Shown here piece after piece: positions 17,705 through 27,600 of a stretch of DNA of 46,383 bases. The stretch is taken from NCBI GenBank assembly GCA_019694595.1, contig JAIBBQ010000029.1, positions 1-46,383 of the forward strand, in the 5' to 3' direction. Position 1 is the stretch's first letter. The number at the start of each line of letters is the position of its first letter. The stretch is from Myxococcaceae bacterium (GTDB taxonomy: Bacteria; Myxococcota; Myxococcia; Myxococcales; Myxococcaceae). The notes under the pieces were generated by a model. It made no database searches and was not told the origin of the DNA. It saw only the letters and a list, made by a program, of their open reading frames with translations. The position numbers and the translations under genes are program-made.

Positions 17705-18783
17705 GAATCCTCGTCACCGGCGGCACCGGCTTCCTGGGCGCGCACCTGGTGCCACGGCTGCTCGCCCAGGGCCACCAGGTCCGCGTCATTGGGCGCAGCC
17801 CGCCCACCACGGCGGCCTTCGGCGTCGGCGCGCCGCTCAAGGCGGGGTTCGGCACCGCGGAAGCGGCGCCGCGGGTGGAGTTCGTTCGCGCGGACCTGAA
17901 GGACCGCGCCAAGGTGCGCGAGGCGCTCGCGGGCGCCGAGGCGGTGTTCCACCTCGCCGGGCTGGTCAGCTTCCGCCCCGAAGACGGCCGCACCATGTAC
18001 GGCCTGCACGTCGACGCCACCCGCGAGCTGCTCAAGGACATCCGCGAGCTGGGCACCAAGCCCCGGGTGGTGCTCGCCAGCACCTCGGGCACCATCGCGG
18101 TGTCGAAGACCGAGCGCGTGGGCACCGAGGCCGACGACTACCCCATCACCACCGTGGGCCGGTGGCCGTACTACCTGTCGAAGATCTACGAGGAACGGCT
18201 CGCGCTCGAGTACTGCAAGAAGCACGAGATTCCCCTGGTGGTGCTGAACCCCAGCCTGCTCATGGGCCCCGGCGACGACCGGCTGAGCTCCACCTGGACG
18301 GTGCTCAAGTTCCTCCAGCGCGATCTGCCCGCGATGCCCGGCGGCGGCATGTCGTTCGCCGACGCGCGCGACGTCGCCGACGCGGCGGTCAACGCGCTCA
18401 CCCGCGGCGAGCTCTACGGCCGCCACCTGATGGGCGTGAACCTGTCGATGACCGAGTTCTTCCACCGGCTCGAGCGCCTCACCGGCGTCGCGGCGCCGCG
18501 GGTGAAGCTGCCCAAGGTGGTCAACGTGCTCGGCGCGCAGCTGCTCGAGAAGTTCAACAGCTGGCGCGGCGCCGAGGTGAAGCTCGACCCGATGGAAGTG
18601 GACATCGGCGAGCACTGGTTCTGGCTCGACAGCAGCAAGGCGCAGGCGGAGCTCGGCTACACCCCGAGAGACCCGTACGAGACGCTCAACGACACCGTGC
18701 AGTACGTGCTCGGCAAGCTGCCACCGGGCCACCTGCCCGGGCTCAAGGGTGACCTCGAGAGCTCCCGCGCACGCTGGAAGTAG
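17701..18783 (+). CDS. Extended SDR, NAD-dependent epimerase/reductase family
   Basis: 360 residues from GTG 17701, which overlaps the elbD stop in the form GTGA, so it is translationally coupled. The N-terminus has the Rossmann motif GGTGFLGAHLV, the mid region VFHLAGLVSF, and the active-site pair YYLSK (YxxxK) with an upstream Ser in ASTSGT. It resembles dihydroflavonol-4-reductase-like and 3-beta-hydroxysteroid-like extended SDRs. The partner gene suggests it acts on an ether-lipid intermediate, for example a keto or aldehyde group, but the substrate cannot be read from sequence. It may correspond to another elb gene; I leave the symbol empty. Confidence 0.87.
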   Translation: MRILVTGGTGFLGAHLVPRLLAQGHQVRVIGRSPPTTAAFGVGAPLKAGFGTAEAAPRVEFVRADLKDRAKVREALAGAEAVFHLAGLVSFRPEDGRTMYGLHVDATRELLKDIRELGTKPRVVLASTSGTIAVSKTERVGTEADDYPITTVGRWPYYLSKIYEERLALEYCKKHEIPLVVLNPSLLMGPGDDRLSSTWTVLKFLQRDLPAMPGGGMSFADARDVADAAVNALTRGELYGRHLMGVNLSMTEFFHRLERLTGVAAPRVKLPKVVNVLGAQLLEKFNSWRGAEVKLDPMEVDIGEHWFWLDSSKAQAELGYTPRDPYETLNDTVQYVLGKLPPGHLPGLKGDLESSRARWK

Positions 18784-18786
18784 GCG

Positions 18787-18808
18787 CGGGGCGTCGACGC
18801 GCGCCCCG
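18787..18808 (+). terminator. Hairpin after the elbD-SDR pair
   Basis: CGGGGCG (18787-18793) and CGCCCCG (18802-18808) form a seven-pair stem with an eight-base loop, four bases after the SDR stop. No T-run follows, and the next gene begins 22 bases later, so it may be an attenuating structure instead of a full terminator. Confidence 0.38.
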
Positions 18809-18814
18809 GGCTGA

Positions 18815-18820
18815 TAGCCT
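18815..18820 (+). promoter_or_regulatory. TANNNT element before the large lipoprotein gene
   Basis: TAGCCT fits a -10 consensus (TANNNT) and ends ten bases before ATG 18831. There is no ribosome-binding sequence in the short interval. No convincing -35 is visible (GTCGAC at 18793-18798 is weak). Confidence 0.28.
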
Positions 18821-18830
18821 CCGGCGCCGA

Positions 18831-21773
18831 ATGAATCGACTCGCGCTCGCAGCGCTCGCTGCCACCACCACGCTCTTCCTCGGCTGCCCTTCCTCGGGCG
18901 GCCCCATCAACCCGGGCTCGGCCAAGGTCGACGACCTGCTCGGCTACTGGACGTACTGGGGCAGCACGCCGCTCGACGGCGGCAACCAGGAGCAAACGAC
19001 GGTGCTCGGCTTCGCGACCGCGGCCGACGCACCGGCCGAGCTGCCGCTGCTCGAGAACGAGGTCGACGCCGGCGGCCTGCCGGCCGGCGCGGTGTACGAG
19101 AACGCGCCGTACTACGACCTCGTCATCCAGCAGCTGACGACGTTCGACGTGCAGGGCGGCGCCATTCTCCAGACGGTGCTCGCCGACCGGAACGCCGACC
19201 CGGGGAAGCAGTACAGCACCAAGATCCTCGAGCTGACGCCCAAGCAGTCGATGGTCATCGAGTCCAAGCGCGCGACGTCGGGTCAGCGCCGCTACGAGTG
19301 GTTCGAGCGCTGCCCCGCGGTGAACCCCGCGGGCTGGTCGGCGTACCTCGGCCACAGCTGCCCCACGGCCTTCTCCCTCGGCACCTCGATGGTGTTCGAC
19401 CGCTTCGGTGACCTGCACTCGGTGAGCGGGCAGGGCGCCACCGTCGACCCGTGCCAGGTGCCGACCCTCGCCGACGTCACCCGCACCTGCGTGGCCCGGC
19501 TGAGCCAGGCGCCCAACTTCTACCTGAGCAGTCTCGCGGTGGGCCCCGACGACGTGCTGCGCATGGCGTACAACCTCCAGCAGGGCAGCTCGGCGCTCCA
19601 CCTGCGCGAGCGGCCGGTGCGCGGCACCGCGTGGACCGACACCCTGGTCGACGGCACGCCGGGCACCATCTACGACCTGCGGCTCTTCGACGACGTCAAC
19701 GGCCGCGCCATCGCGGTGCGCACCCAGGCGGGCGTGTCGGTGTACCGCCCCGACGCCGGCGGCTGGTCGCGGAAGGACGGCACGCTCGCCGACGGCGGCA
19801 CCTTCAACGGAATCCTCACCAACCTCGAGCGGCTCCCCAGCGGGCAGCTCCTCGTCGGGCAAGACCGGCCGCCCCACGTGCTCAAGGAGACGCCGGCCGG
19901 GTACGTGCCGGTCGACCTGCCCGAGCTGGCGCCGCCGGGCTCGAGCTTCATCACCCAGGCGCTGCAGGACGGGAAAGGCCGCATCCAGGTGCTCACCCGC
20001 GGGCGGCCCATCGCCGTGCCGGGTGGCCGGGTCTTCGGCGACGACGGCATGAAGCTCGCCATCGCGGAAGGCGGCGCGTGGAAGTTCTGGCCGCTCCCCA
20101 TCAACGGGGGCGCGTGGCTGGCGCCGCTGCCCGACGGCAGCCCGCGCGTGGTCATCGCGCTCGAGAAGGCGTCCAAGCCGGCGTTCGTCTTGCTGACCCT
20201 GCAGGGCGACGTGTTCGCGCAGGAGCTGCTCGACGTCGACGAGTCCTTCGGCGTGACCAACAGCATTCCCACCCACGTGCGCACCGCGGTGGCCACCGCC
20301 GCCGACGGCAGCATCGCGGTGACCTTCGACGGGCAGCGAATCTGGGTGCGCCGCCCGCAGGGGCCCATTCACCCGCGGCCCTCGGTGCTCAAGCTGGGCT
20401 TCAACGGCATGACGGGCGTGGCGCGGGTACGCAGCACCGACGGCAAGGTCGACTGCAGCGCGCCGTGCTCCGTCGAGTACCCCGCAGGCAGCCGCGTGGA
20501 GCTGCGTATCGAGAGCCAGCCTGGCTACGCGGCCTCGCTCTCGTGCCCCGAGATGCTGTCCTTCGGCGCCGAGCGCTGCATGGTGAACGTGCGCCAGCCG
20601 GTGTCGGAAGAGACCGTCGGCGTGGTGAGGACGCCGGTGCGCAGCTACCAGCAACCCGCTGGCCTCAACCTGATGGCCCTCGGTGATCGCTTCGGCACTT
20701 CAGGGGCCCTCACCGCCTACGCGGTGGAGCTCAACCCGGGTGGTGTCTTCGCCGTCAACGGCGTCACCTTGCCCCTCGCCAACCCGTCGGCCGCGCACGC
20801 GGTGGCGCTCTTCGACCAGGTGAAACGCGCGGGGTGGATCGCCGCGCTCCCGGTCGAGCCCGACGCGGTGATGCCCGCCGCCGACGGCGGTGCCTGGGCG
20901 GTGGTGCACGTGTCCGGGCCCACCACCTTCGGCGCGATGATGCTGGGCACGAGCGGCAAGACGAGCGTGCTGCGGCTGCGCTTCGACGCGACCGGCGCGC
21001 TCACCGGCGCGGCGACCGTCATCGAGGCGGCCAGCGCGTCGCTGCCCGTGATGCTCCGCTGGCCCGCCGCGGCGGTGGGCAGCGATGGGACCGCGGCCGC
21101 GGTGCTCATCTCCACCACCGGCTTCCCGGCCCAGTCGCTCACCGAGCAGACCGTGCTCGCACAGGTGGACGCGGCCGGCACGGCGCACGTGGTGCCGCTG
21201 CACGCCGACGGAGCCACCAACGCCGCGGTGGTGGTGGAACAGCAGGGCACCTTCGCCGGTGCGACCTGCGGCAACACGCTCGCGCTCCTCTCGCTCGATG
21301 GGACGGGCAAGCCGGCGGGGACCCGGGCGCTCACCGGGCTCACGCTGCGCGGCATCTCCAAGCGCGGCGCGCGCGCGGCGGTGATGGCCGACACCGGGAC
21401 CGCGGGCTCCACCTCGGTCGACCTGGGCGGCGGCCCCCGCACCGGCGTCTCGTTCATCGCCGAGTACGGCGCGTCGCTCGCCTTCGCCGCGGCCTTCGCC
21501 GTGCCCGGCAGCGGCTCGCCGGCGGGCTTCGCGCTGCTGACCGAAGGCGGCGCGGAGTACTTCGACCTCCAGCGCGTGTGGCACCTCGGCGCGAACCTCT
21601 CGCCGGTCGGCTCGGGCGATCAGGTCTTCATCGGGCAGGGCACCCAGGTGATGCAGATGCAGCAGGACGACAACGGCCTGGGCGCGCTCCTGATGCTCAA
21701 CCAGGGCGCCCAGCTCGACGGGTTCCACACCATCACCGGCGTCGCGCTCCTGCACCTGCTGCCCGTGCCGTGA
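18831..21773 (+). CDS. Large lipoprotein of unknown function with a Cys-rich InlB-like repeat segment
   Basis: 980 residues with a lipoprotein signal MNRLALAALAATTTLFLGC (Cys19). No catalytic motif is apparent. Residues about 30-520 are rich in short beta-strand motifs with Gly-Asp turns, suggesting a propeller-like or repeated beta architecture. Around residues 528-590 (VRSTDGKVDCSAPCSVEYPAGSRV written in part) is a segment like the bacterial-repeat/InlB-type domain of myxobacterial surface proteins, with paired cysteines. The second half (600-980) repeats beta-rich stretches such as FGAMMLGTSGKTSVLRLRFD. It is likely an envelope protein. It runs convergent to 21783-22175 with only nine bases between. 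Confidence 0.7.
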   Translation: MNRLALAALAATTTLFLGCPSSGGPINPGSAKVDDLLGYWTYWGSTPLDGGNQEQTTVLGFATAADAPAELPLLENEVDAGGLPAGAVYENAPYYDLVIQQLTTFDVQGGAILQTVLADRNADPGKQYSTKILELTPKQSMVIESKRATSGQRRYEWFERCPAVNPAGWSAYLGHSCPTAFSLGTSMVFDRFGDLHSVSGQGATVDPCQVPTLADVTRTCVARLSQAPNFYLSSLAVGPDDVLRMAYNLQQGSSALHLRERPVRGTAWTDTLVDGTPGTIYDLRLFDDVNGRAIAVRTQAGVSVYRPDAGGWSRKDGTLADGGTFNGILTNLERLPSGQLLVGQDRPPHVLKETPAGYVPVDLPELAPPGSSFITQALQDGKGRIQVLTRGRPIAVPGGRVFGDDGMKLAIAEGGAWKFWPLPINGGAWLAPLPDGSPRVVIALEKASKPAFVLLTLQGDVFAQELLDVDESFGVTNSIPTHVRTAVATAADGSIAVTFDGQRIWVRRPQGPIHPRPSVLKLGFNGMTGVARVRSTDGKVDCSAPCSVEYPAGSRVELRIESQPGYAASLSCPEMLSFGAERCMVNVRQPVSEETVGVVRTPVRSYQQPAGLNLMALGDRFGTSGALTAYAVELNPGGVFAVNGVTLPLANPSAAHAVALFDQVKRAGWIAALPVEPDAVMPAADGGAWAVVHVSGPTTFGAMMLGTSGKTSVLRLRFDATGALTGAATVIEAASASLPVMLRWPAAAVGSDGTAAAVLISTTGFPAQSLTEQTVLAQVDAAGTAHVVPLHADGATNAAVVVEQQGTFAGATCGNTLALLSLDGTGKPAGTRALTGLTLRGISKRGARAAVMADTGTAGSTSVDLGGGPRTGVSFIAEYGASLAFAAAFAVPGSGSPAGFALLTEGGAEYFDLQRVWHLGANLSPVGSGDQVFIGQGTQVMQMQQDDNGLGALLMLNQGAQLDGFHTITGVALLHLLPVP

Positions 21774-21782
21774 GCGCGAGCG

Positions 21783-22175
21783 TCACAGCGGCGGACCGGG
21801 CGGAGGCGCAGGCACGTCCGGGAGCGGCGCGGGCTGCATTCCGAGGCCCACCAGGATGGCGCCCGGGATCGCCATCAGCAGGAGTGCGCTGAGCGGCAGC
21901 ACCACCATCGGCCAGGCCGAGCGCGTGGTCAGCGCGAACCCGGCCAGGAAGGCGGGCAGGGTGGCGACTGCGCCCAGCACCATGAGCGCGGTGCCGCCAG
22001 CCACCATGGCCGGTGAGCGGGGGCCTCCGGTCAGCACCGGGGCTGCGGGCGTGCCGGGGAGAAGCTGCGCCGCGCGCACCGGTGGCGGCGTGTCGGGGGT
22101 GGGCTGCGCTGCCGCTGGAAGTGAGGTGAGCGCGAGGACGGCGGCGGCGATCACGGGCGTGAGAGACGGGGACAT
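21783..22175 (-). CDS. Small exported membrane protein, paralog C of a tandem trio
   Basis: 130 residues from ATG 22175, with AGGAAAGG eight bases upstream. A signal peptide (MSPSLTPVIAAAVLALTSLPAAAQ) is followed by a Pro-rich stretch, RSPAMVAGGTALMVLGAVAT with a first helix, a second helix (VVLPLSALLLMAIPGAILVGLG) and a Pro-rich tail. The pattern R-SP-M-x-x-GG-hydrophobic-VLG recurs in the two genes upstream on the same strand. Family and function are unknown. Confidence 0.65.
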   Translation of the reverse strand: MSPSLTPVIAAAVLALTSLPAAAQPTPDTPPPVRAAQLLPGTPAAPVLTGGPRSPAMVAGGTALMVLGAVATLPAFLAGFALTTRSAWPMVVLPLSALLLMAIPGAILVGLGMQPAPLPDVPAPPPGPPL

Positions 22176-22207
22176 GGTGGCGGGCCTTTCCTGGGCGAAT
22201 CGTTCGG

Positions 22208-22615
22208 TCAGAGCGGCATCACGATGGGTTCCCGAGGCTCGGGAGGCGGGGCTTCGGCCGAGCGTCCTCCGAAGATCATCAAGAGCGTTCCCGGCACCAG
22301 CAGGGGCAGGAGGACTGCCACGGGGATCAAGACGAGATACCCCGGACCACTGTGGTCGGCCGCGGCGAGGGCTCCGATCATGGTCGGCAATACCGCGAGG
22401 CTGCCCAGCACGAAGAGCACGGCGCCTCCCGCGAACATCAGCGGAGAGCGCATGCCGCGATCGACCGGAGGGCGCTGCGAGGTGGTGGGGAGCAGCCGCG
22501 CGGTGCGCAGCGGGGCGTCGACCGGGCGAGCACTCTCGGCCCGCGCCAGCAGCGGCGCCGCGAGCAACACGGTGATCAGGACCAGGGACTTCGACCGCAG
22601 TCGCTTCGAGTGCAT
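22208..22615 (-). CDS. Small exported membrane protein, paralog B of a tandem trio
   Basis: 135 residues from ATG 22615, chosen because GGAG lies five bases before it; a longer frame starts at 22687 without such a site. A signal peptide (SLVLITVLLAAPLLARA) precedes RTARLLPTTSQRP, MRSPLMFAGGAVLFVLGSLAVLP and a second helix (YLVLIPVAVLLPLLVPGTLLMIFGG). The tail is Pro/Glu-rich. It shares its layout and several short motifs with the genes on both sides. Confidence 0.65.
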   Translation of the reverse strand: MHSKRLRSKSLVLITVLLAAPLLARAESARPVDAPLRTARLLPTTSQRPPVDRGMRSPLMFAGGAVLFVLGSLAVLPTMIGALAAADHSGPGYLVLIPVAVLLPLLVPGTLLMIFGGRSAEAPPPEPREPIVMPL

Positions 22616-22766
22616 CGTCACTCCTTCGAGGGAATTTCGGGTGGGGGACGTCGTGGAGACGGAGCCCGGAGACGAGGTCGCGCTCACGGCGAAGTGGGCG
22701 AGGTTCCTCGGGCGGTGCTGACAAGCGGCGTGACAGTCGGTGACCCGACCTCGGGCTCGAATGCCG

Positions 22767-23231
22767 TCACCAGCGCAGCTGGCCGGGAGTCGACGTCGTC
22801 GTGGTCGGCGATGCGGGCCACGCCTGGCTGGCCCCGAAGGCGGACAGCGCGGCTCCCGGAATCACGAAGAGCGCCGAGACCCCCAGCCCCGTCAGCAGTC
22901 CGCTGCCGGATGCGCCCTGGTTGTTCACGAACATGCTCGCCACCATCGAGGCCAACCCGACCATCACGCCCACTCCGATCACCATCACGCCGGTCAGGAA
23001 GGCCGCCGGGGAGCGCATGGTGTCGAAGACCGACGGGCGGCTCACCGCCGTCGGCGTCAGCCGGGCCTTCCGGGGCCCATCGCCCTGGACGCCGACGGGG
23101 CGAGGCTGGGACGTGGGCTCGGCCGATGCCGCCCGGGCGCGCCCTGGCAGGGTCAGGCTGGCAATCAAGACCGCCACCGTGAGGAGGCGCGCGGAACGGA
23201 CAGCGCGAAGGAAGCAGTTCGTCGAAGTCAT
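22767..23231 (-). CDS. Small exported membrane protein, paralog A of a tandem trio
   Basis: 154 residues from ATG 23231; the ribosome site is weak and the frame is open upstream to 23321. The signal peptide is RLLTVAVLIASLTLPGRARA. Then come RKARLTPTAVSRPSVFDTM, RSPAAFLTGVMVIGVGVMVGLASMV (helix 1) and LLTGLGVSALFVIPGAALSAFG (helix 2). It is the most diverged of the three, with Asn/Gly instead of Pro near the middle. 151 bp separate it from paralog B. Confidence 0.55.
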   Translation of the reverse strand: MTSTNCFLRAVRSARLLTVAVLIASLTLPGRARAASAEPTSQPRPVGVQGDGPRKARLTPTAVSRPSVFDTMRSPAAFLTGVMVIGVGVMVGLASMVASMFVNNQGASGSGLLTGLGVSALFVIPGAALSAFGASQAWPASPTTTTSTPGQLRW

Positions 23232-23307
23232 GCGTCGGGGCAGAGCACCGGCCGTGCCCGCCCAACGCCTCGCTGCCTCAGGAACACCGGCCGTGGCTGC
23301 GCAGGAA

Positions 23308-23331
23308 GCTGCGCAACGCACGCTGCGCAGC
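23308..23331 (-). terminator. Eight-pair hairpin after the 23343-23744 gene
   Basis: GCTGCGCA (23308-23315) and TGCGCAGC (23324-23331) are perfect inverted repeats with an eight-base loop, 11 bases past the stop of the minus-strand lipoprotein. A third GCTGCGCA-like unit lies just to the left (23296-23303). No T-run is seen. Confidence 0.4.
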
Positions 23332-23342
23332 GCTGCTGCGGG

Positions 23343-23744
23343 CTACCCGCCGTCCTTCGCCACGCTGAAGGCCGCCTTGCAGGAGTCCGACGCCAGGCTC
23401 ACCCCGAAGAGGCAGCCGAAGCCGAAGTCGAGCGACCACTTGAGGACGCCGCCGTCGGTGCTGTCGCAGTACGCGAACTTCTTCGCGCACTCGACGCCGG
23501 CGTTGAGCGCGTCCTTGTCGCTCTGGGTGCACTTCGACTGGCCCGCCTCGCACTGCGCGCGGGAAGCGAAGTTGAGGCGGAAGCCCGCGTCGCCGGTGAG
23601 GCACGTCTTCGCCTTCTCGCTCGCCTGCGCGCTGATGGCGTCGACGGCGTCGCACGGCTCGAGCTTGGAGGTCTGCGTGGCGCCGCACGCGGCGGCGAAG
23701 GCGATGGCGGCGAAGAGCGCGGCGCGGCTGCGGGCAGTCGACAT
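23343..23744 (-). CDS. Cys-rich small lipoprotein-like protein, unknown
   Basis: 133 residues. Start ATG 23744 is preferred over ATG 23750 because AGGGGG stands six bases before it. The N-terminus is a signal sequence (ALFAAIAFAAACGA) with a weak lipobox. The mature part has about eight cysteines (EPCDAVD, KTCLTG, AQCEAG, SKCTQSD, VECAKKF, AYCDST, FGCLFG, DSCKAAF), which suggests a compact disulfide-bonded secreted domain. I do not recognise a family. Confidence 0.62.
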   Translation of the reverse strand: MSTARSRAALFAAIAFAAACGATQTSKLEPCDAVDAISAQASEKAKTCLTGDAGFRLNFASRAQCEAGQSKCTQSDKDALNAGVECAKKFAYCDSTDGGVLKWSLDFGFGCLFGVSLASDSCKAAFSVAKDGG

Positions 23745-23816
23745 GGGCATCCCCCTGAGCGTGGATCAGGGAGAACTGTAGCGCCTGCGGACGCGCGCTC
23801 AAGAATCCCGCGCGGG

Positions 23817-24539
23817 TCAGGCGCCGGTGCGGAACCGGTACATGCGCTGGCGGTGGGTCGAGCCGTCGAGCTCGCGGAACAGGTGGCCGCGGAAGACCGC
23901 CACCACGTGCGCCACCGCGCAGGCTCCGAGGATGCTCAGCAGCACCGCTCCGCCCGACAGCCCGGGCACCACGCGGGTGAGGAAGAGGTACCCCGCCCCG
24001 AGGATGAGCAGGTTGGGGATGAACCACTCGATCCACGTTTCCTGCAGGAACGCGAAGCTGCGCTGCACCGTGTCCAGCCCGGTACGGGTGCCCTTCTGGG
24101 TGATGACCTCGGGCGCGGCGTTGAGCGCCACCAGGGTGAGCAGGTTGAGCGCCGTCAGCGCCGCGTCGCGGTTCGGGTTGGTGGCCAGCGCGGTGCTGAC
24201 GAGCAGGGTCAAGATGTAGAGGACGAAGGAGAGGCTCACCCAGCTCCAGAAGTAGCTGCGAATGGCGCGCGGGAAGTCGGCCAGACCGACCTTGCTGTGC
24301 GCCACCACCTCGCTCGAGAAGTAGCTCCAGATGCTGAGCGCGGCGCTCTCGGCGAAGGCCACCAGGATTCCGCCGGCCCGGCCCAGCGGGCTCACCAGCG
24401 CGGCCACGAAGTAGAGCGCGATGCCCAGCCCCATCGGCAGCGCCAGCGTCCACAGGTTGCGGCCCACGCCAGCCAGCGCCTCGACCAGGCACTTCGCGTA
24501 CAGCCGGGCGTAGACGGAGATGACCTTCACGGGAGCCAC
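23817..24539 (-). CDS. Polytopic membrane protein, unknown
   Basis: 240 residues from GTG 24539, with GAGGGG five bases upstream; GTG 24530 is an alternative. Five or six transmembrane helices can be seen (LWTLALPMGLGIALYFVAALV; AGGILVAFAESAALSIWSYF; WVSLSFVLYILTLLVSTAL; IPNLLILGAGYLFLT; GGAVLLSILGACAVAHVVAVF) with a charged C-terminus (RELDGSTHRQRMYRFRTGA). No motif identifies it. It is divergent from the surface-lipase-like gene, 88 bp apart. Confidence 0.65.
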   Translation of the reverse strand: MAPVKVISVYARLYAKCLVEALAGVGRNLWTLALPMGLGIALYFVAALVSPLGRAGGILVAFAESAALSIWSYFSSEVVAHSKVGLADFPRAIRSYFWSWVSLSFVLYILTLLVSTALATNPNRDAALTALNLLTLVALNAAPEVITQKGTRTGLDTVQRSFAFLQETWIEWFIPNLLILGAGYLFLTRVVPGLSGGAVLLSILGACAVAHVVAVFRGHLFRELDGSTHRQRMYRFRTGA

Positions 24540-24627
24540 CTTTACCCCTCGCTCGGAGAATTCCTCACCGGAAAACGGGCGGGTGGTATGAGCCGCCTCA
24601 GCCGTCCCGCCCTGCTGGAGGTGCTCC

Positions 24628-27600
24628 GTGCGTCGTCTTGCTCTCGCCGCGGTCAGTGTCCTGGTTGCCTGTGCGCCGGACATTCCCACCACGCCGCCGC
24701 CCACCGTCATCACCGCGCGCTTCGACCCCGCCGCGGTGCCCGCGGTGGTCCCGACGCCGAACGACCTCGCCACCGACCCCGCGACCGGACTCTTGGCAGT
24801 TCCGGTGCCGATGAACGCCGGCCCGGCGGACACCGAGTTCATCACCGACTACCTCAACGGCCTCGACGGCTTCCCGACCGGGGCCTCGGCGGCCTGCACC
24901 TTCGACGGCGAGCTCGCCGCGTCGTCGGTCACCGCCCAGACGGTGCGTGTCTACGACGTCACCAACAACCACGCGGTCGTCACCGCGGCGCCGGCCTACG
25001 CCAAGACGAGCGACACCTCGGCGCCGGGCCTGGTGAGCGTGACTCCTCCCGCCGGCGGCTGGGCGCCCGGCCACACCTACGCGGTGGTGGTCATCGGCGG
25101 CGCCAGCGGCGTGCAGGGCGGCAACGGCACCCAGGTGGTCGGCAGCGCGACGTGGGCCTTCATCCGCAACAAGAACTCGCTCCTCAAGTGCGAAGGCACC
25201 GTGTGCGAGACCGCCACCGAGCTCATCCCGTCGGACATCAAGGACGACGCCGCCAAGCGCCTCGAGGACCAGACCGCCAAGGCGACGCTGCTCGAGCGCC
25301 TGCGGCTCCACTACAAGGACACGCTCGACGTGGTGGAAGCGTCCGGCGTCGCCCGCACCGACATCGCGCTGGCGTGGACCTTCCGCACCGTCGGTCAGCC
25401 GCGGCTGGTGTTCGACCCCGCGGGCAGCCCCCCGCAGGTGCCGACGCCCAACGACCTGGCCATCGACCGCACCACCGGCAAGGTGAAGGCGCCGGTCGAC
25501 CCGACGTCGTCGGCCGCGCAGCAGGAATTCACCACCGACTACCTGAACACGCTCAACGGCTTCCCGGTGTCCGCGGTGGCCGAAGCGAAGATCTCCGGTG
25601 GCGCGCTCGACCCCGCCACGGTGAACGACATGACGGTGCTGGTGGCGCAGCTCTCGGGCAGCGAGCTCACCGGTGACCCGGTCATCAGCTACGACGCCAC
25701 CGCCAACAGCATCAAGATCGCGCCCCCGGGCGGCACCTGGGGCAAGACCCGCAAGTTCGCGGTCGCGGTGCTGAACGGCAAGAACGGCGTGCAGCGCGCC
25801 GGCGGCGGCCTGGTGGCCCCGTCCGACGCGTGGGCGCTGGTGCGCTCCAAGGCCACGCTGGTCACCTGCAGCGATCTCACCTCGGCGTCGTGCGCGCCGG
25901 CGATCGCCGCGGCGCCGCTGTCCACCGCGCAGGCGGTGGGCCTCGAAGGCCTGCGCCGCGCCTACGCGCCGGTGCTCGACCTGCTCGGCGTGGAGCGCAA
26001 GACGGTCGCGCTGCTGTGGGTCTTCTCCACCGTCGACCAGCCGGAAGCGACCTTCGACCCGGGCAACTCGGTGGTGCCGTTCCCCACCGACCTGCTGCGC
26101 AACCCGACCACCGGCAAGCTGAACATTCCCGTTCCGCCGGGCGCCTCGGCCACCCAGGCGGCGCTCATCGGCGGCCTCAACACGCTCGACGGCTTCTCGC
26201 TCACCGCGCCCGCGGTCACCGAGAACGGCGACACCCGCGCGGTGCTCGACGAAGGGAAGCTCAACGCGTCGACGCTCGCCGACGGCGGCACCGGCTTCAT
26301 CAAGGTCGCCGGGGCGGGCCCACTCTCGCCGCAGGTGCAGCCGTGCCTCAACTGCCTGTCGTCCAAGCTGGCCGACGGCGGCGTGCCGGCGAGCCCCGAG
26401 CAGCTGCAGTTCGTGCCGGTGACCCCGCTGGAAGAGCAGAGCACCTACGCGCCGTACCTCACCACCGCGCTGCGTGACGCGTCGGGGCGCGAGGTGAGCG
26501 CCTCGCCGGTCTTCGCGCTGGTGCGGCTCAAGAACCCGCTCATCGAAGGCGGCAAGAGCACGGTGTCGGTGGTGAGCGACGCGCAGGCCGCGCTGCTCGA
26601 GCCGGTGCGCCAGTCGCTCAAGCCGGCGCTCGACGCGCTCGACGCGCAGGGCATCAAGCGCGCGCAGGTCGCGCTGGCCTGGAGCTACACCACCCAGTCG
26701 ACCGTGTCGGTCATCAAGCAGGTCTACACCACGGTGAGCAGCCTCCCGTCGCAGCTGCTCGACTCCACGCCGACCTACGTGCTCGACGTGACCACCACGG
26801 TCCGCGCGCAGATGACGGGCCTGGGCATTCCCAACGCCGCGGTGGGGAAGATCTACCAGGGCAACGTGACGCTCCCGTTCATCCTCACCGGGCCGGGCGG
26901 CACGCTGAACCCCAACCTCACCATGGCCAAGCGCTACAAGGCGCCCTTCCTGGTGACGGTGCCGGCGAGCACGCCGCCGACCGGCGGGTTCCCGGTGCTC
27001 ATCTTCGGCCACGGCCTCACCGGCAACCGCACCAACATGCTCGCGCTGGCGAACAGCGCGGCGTCGGCCGGCTACCTGACCATCGCCATCGACGCCGTGT
27101 ACCACGGTGAGCGCACCAGCTGCGTCGGCTCGGCCTCCGTGCTGCAGACGCAGATCCCGAACGCCACCGACGACTACGCGTGCGCGGACCCGGTCACCCA
27201 GAAGTGCGACGCGGACACCGGCCGCTGCATCTCGCGCGACCGCACCGCGGCGACGGCGTGCACCAGCGACCTGCAGTGCGTGGCGACCGCGGCCGGCTAC
27301 TGCGCGGCCGACGGCAAGTGCGAGGCGGCAGACTTCCGGCGCGCCTCGGCCGGGGCCGCCCCGCTCATCGCGGCGTGGAATTTCCTGAACCTCACCAACT
27401 TCTTCGCCACCCGCGACAACTTCCGCTACGCGGTCATCGACTTCGCACAGTTGATCCGCGTGCTCAAGGACGCGACCAGCAACGGGTTGCACGCCAAGCT
27501 CGCGGCGCTCGACGCCAACTCCGTCTACAACCCGGCGGTGCTGGACTACGCCGGGCAGAGCCTGGGCACCTTCCACGGCAACATGCTGGCGTCGGTGAGC

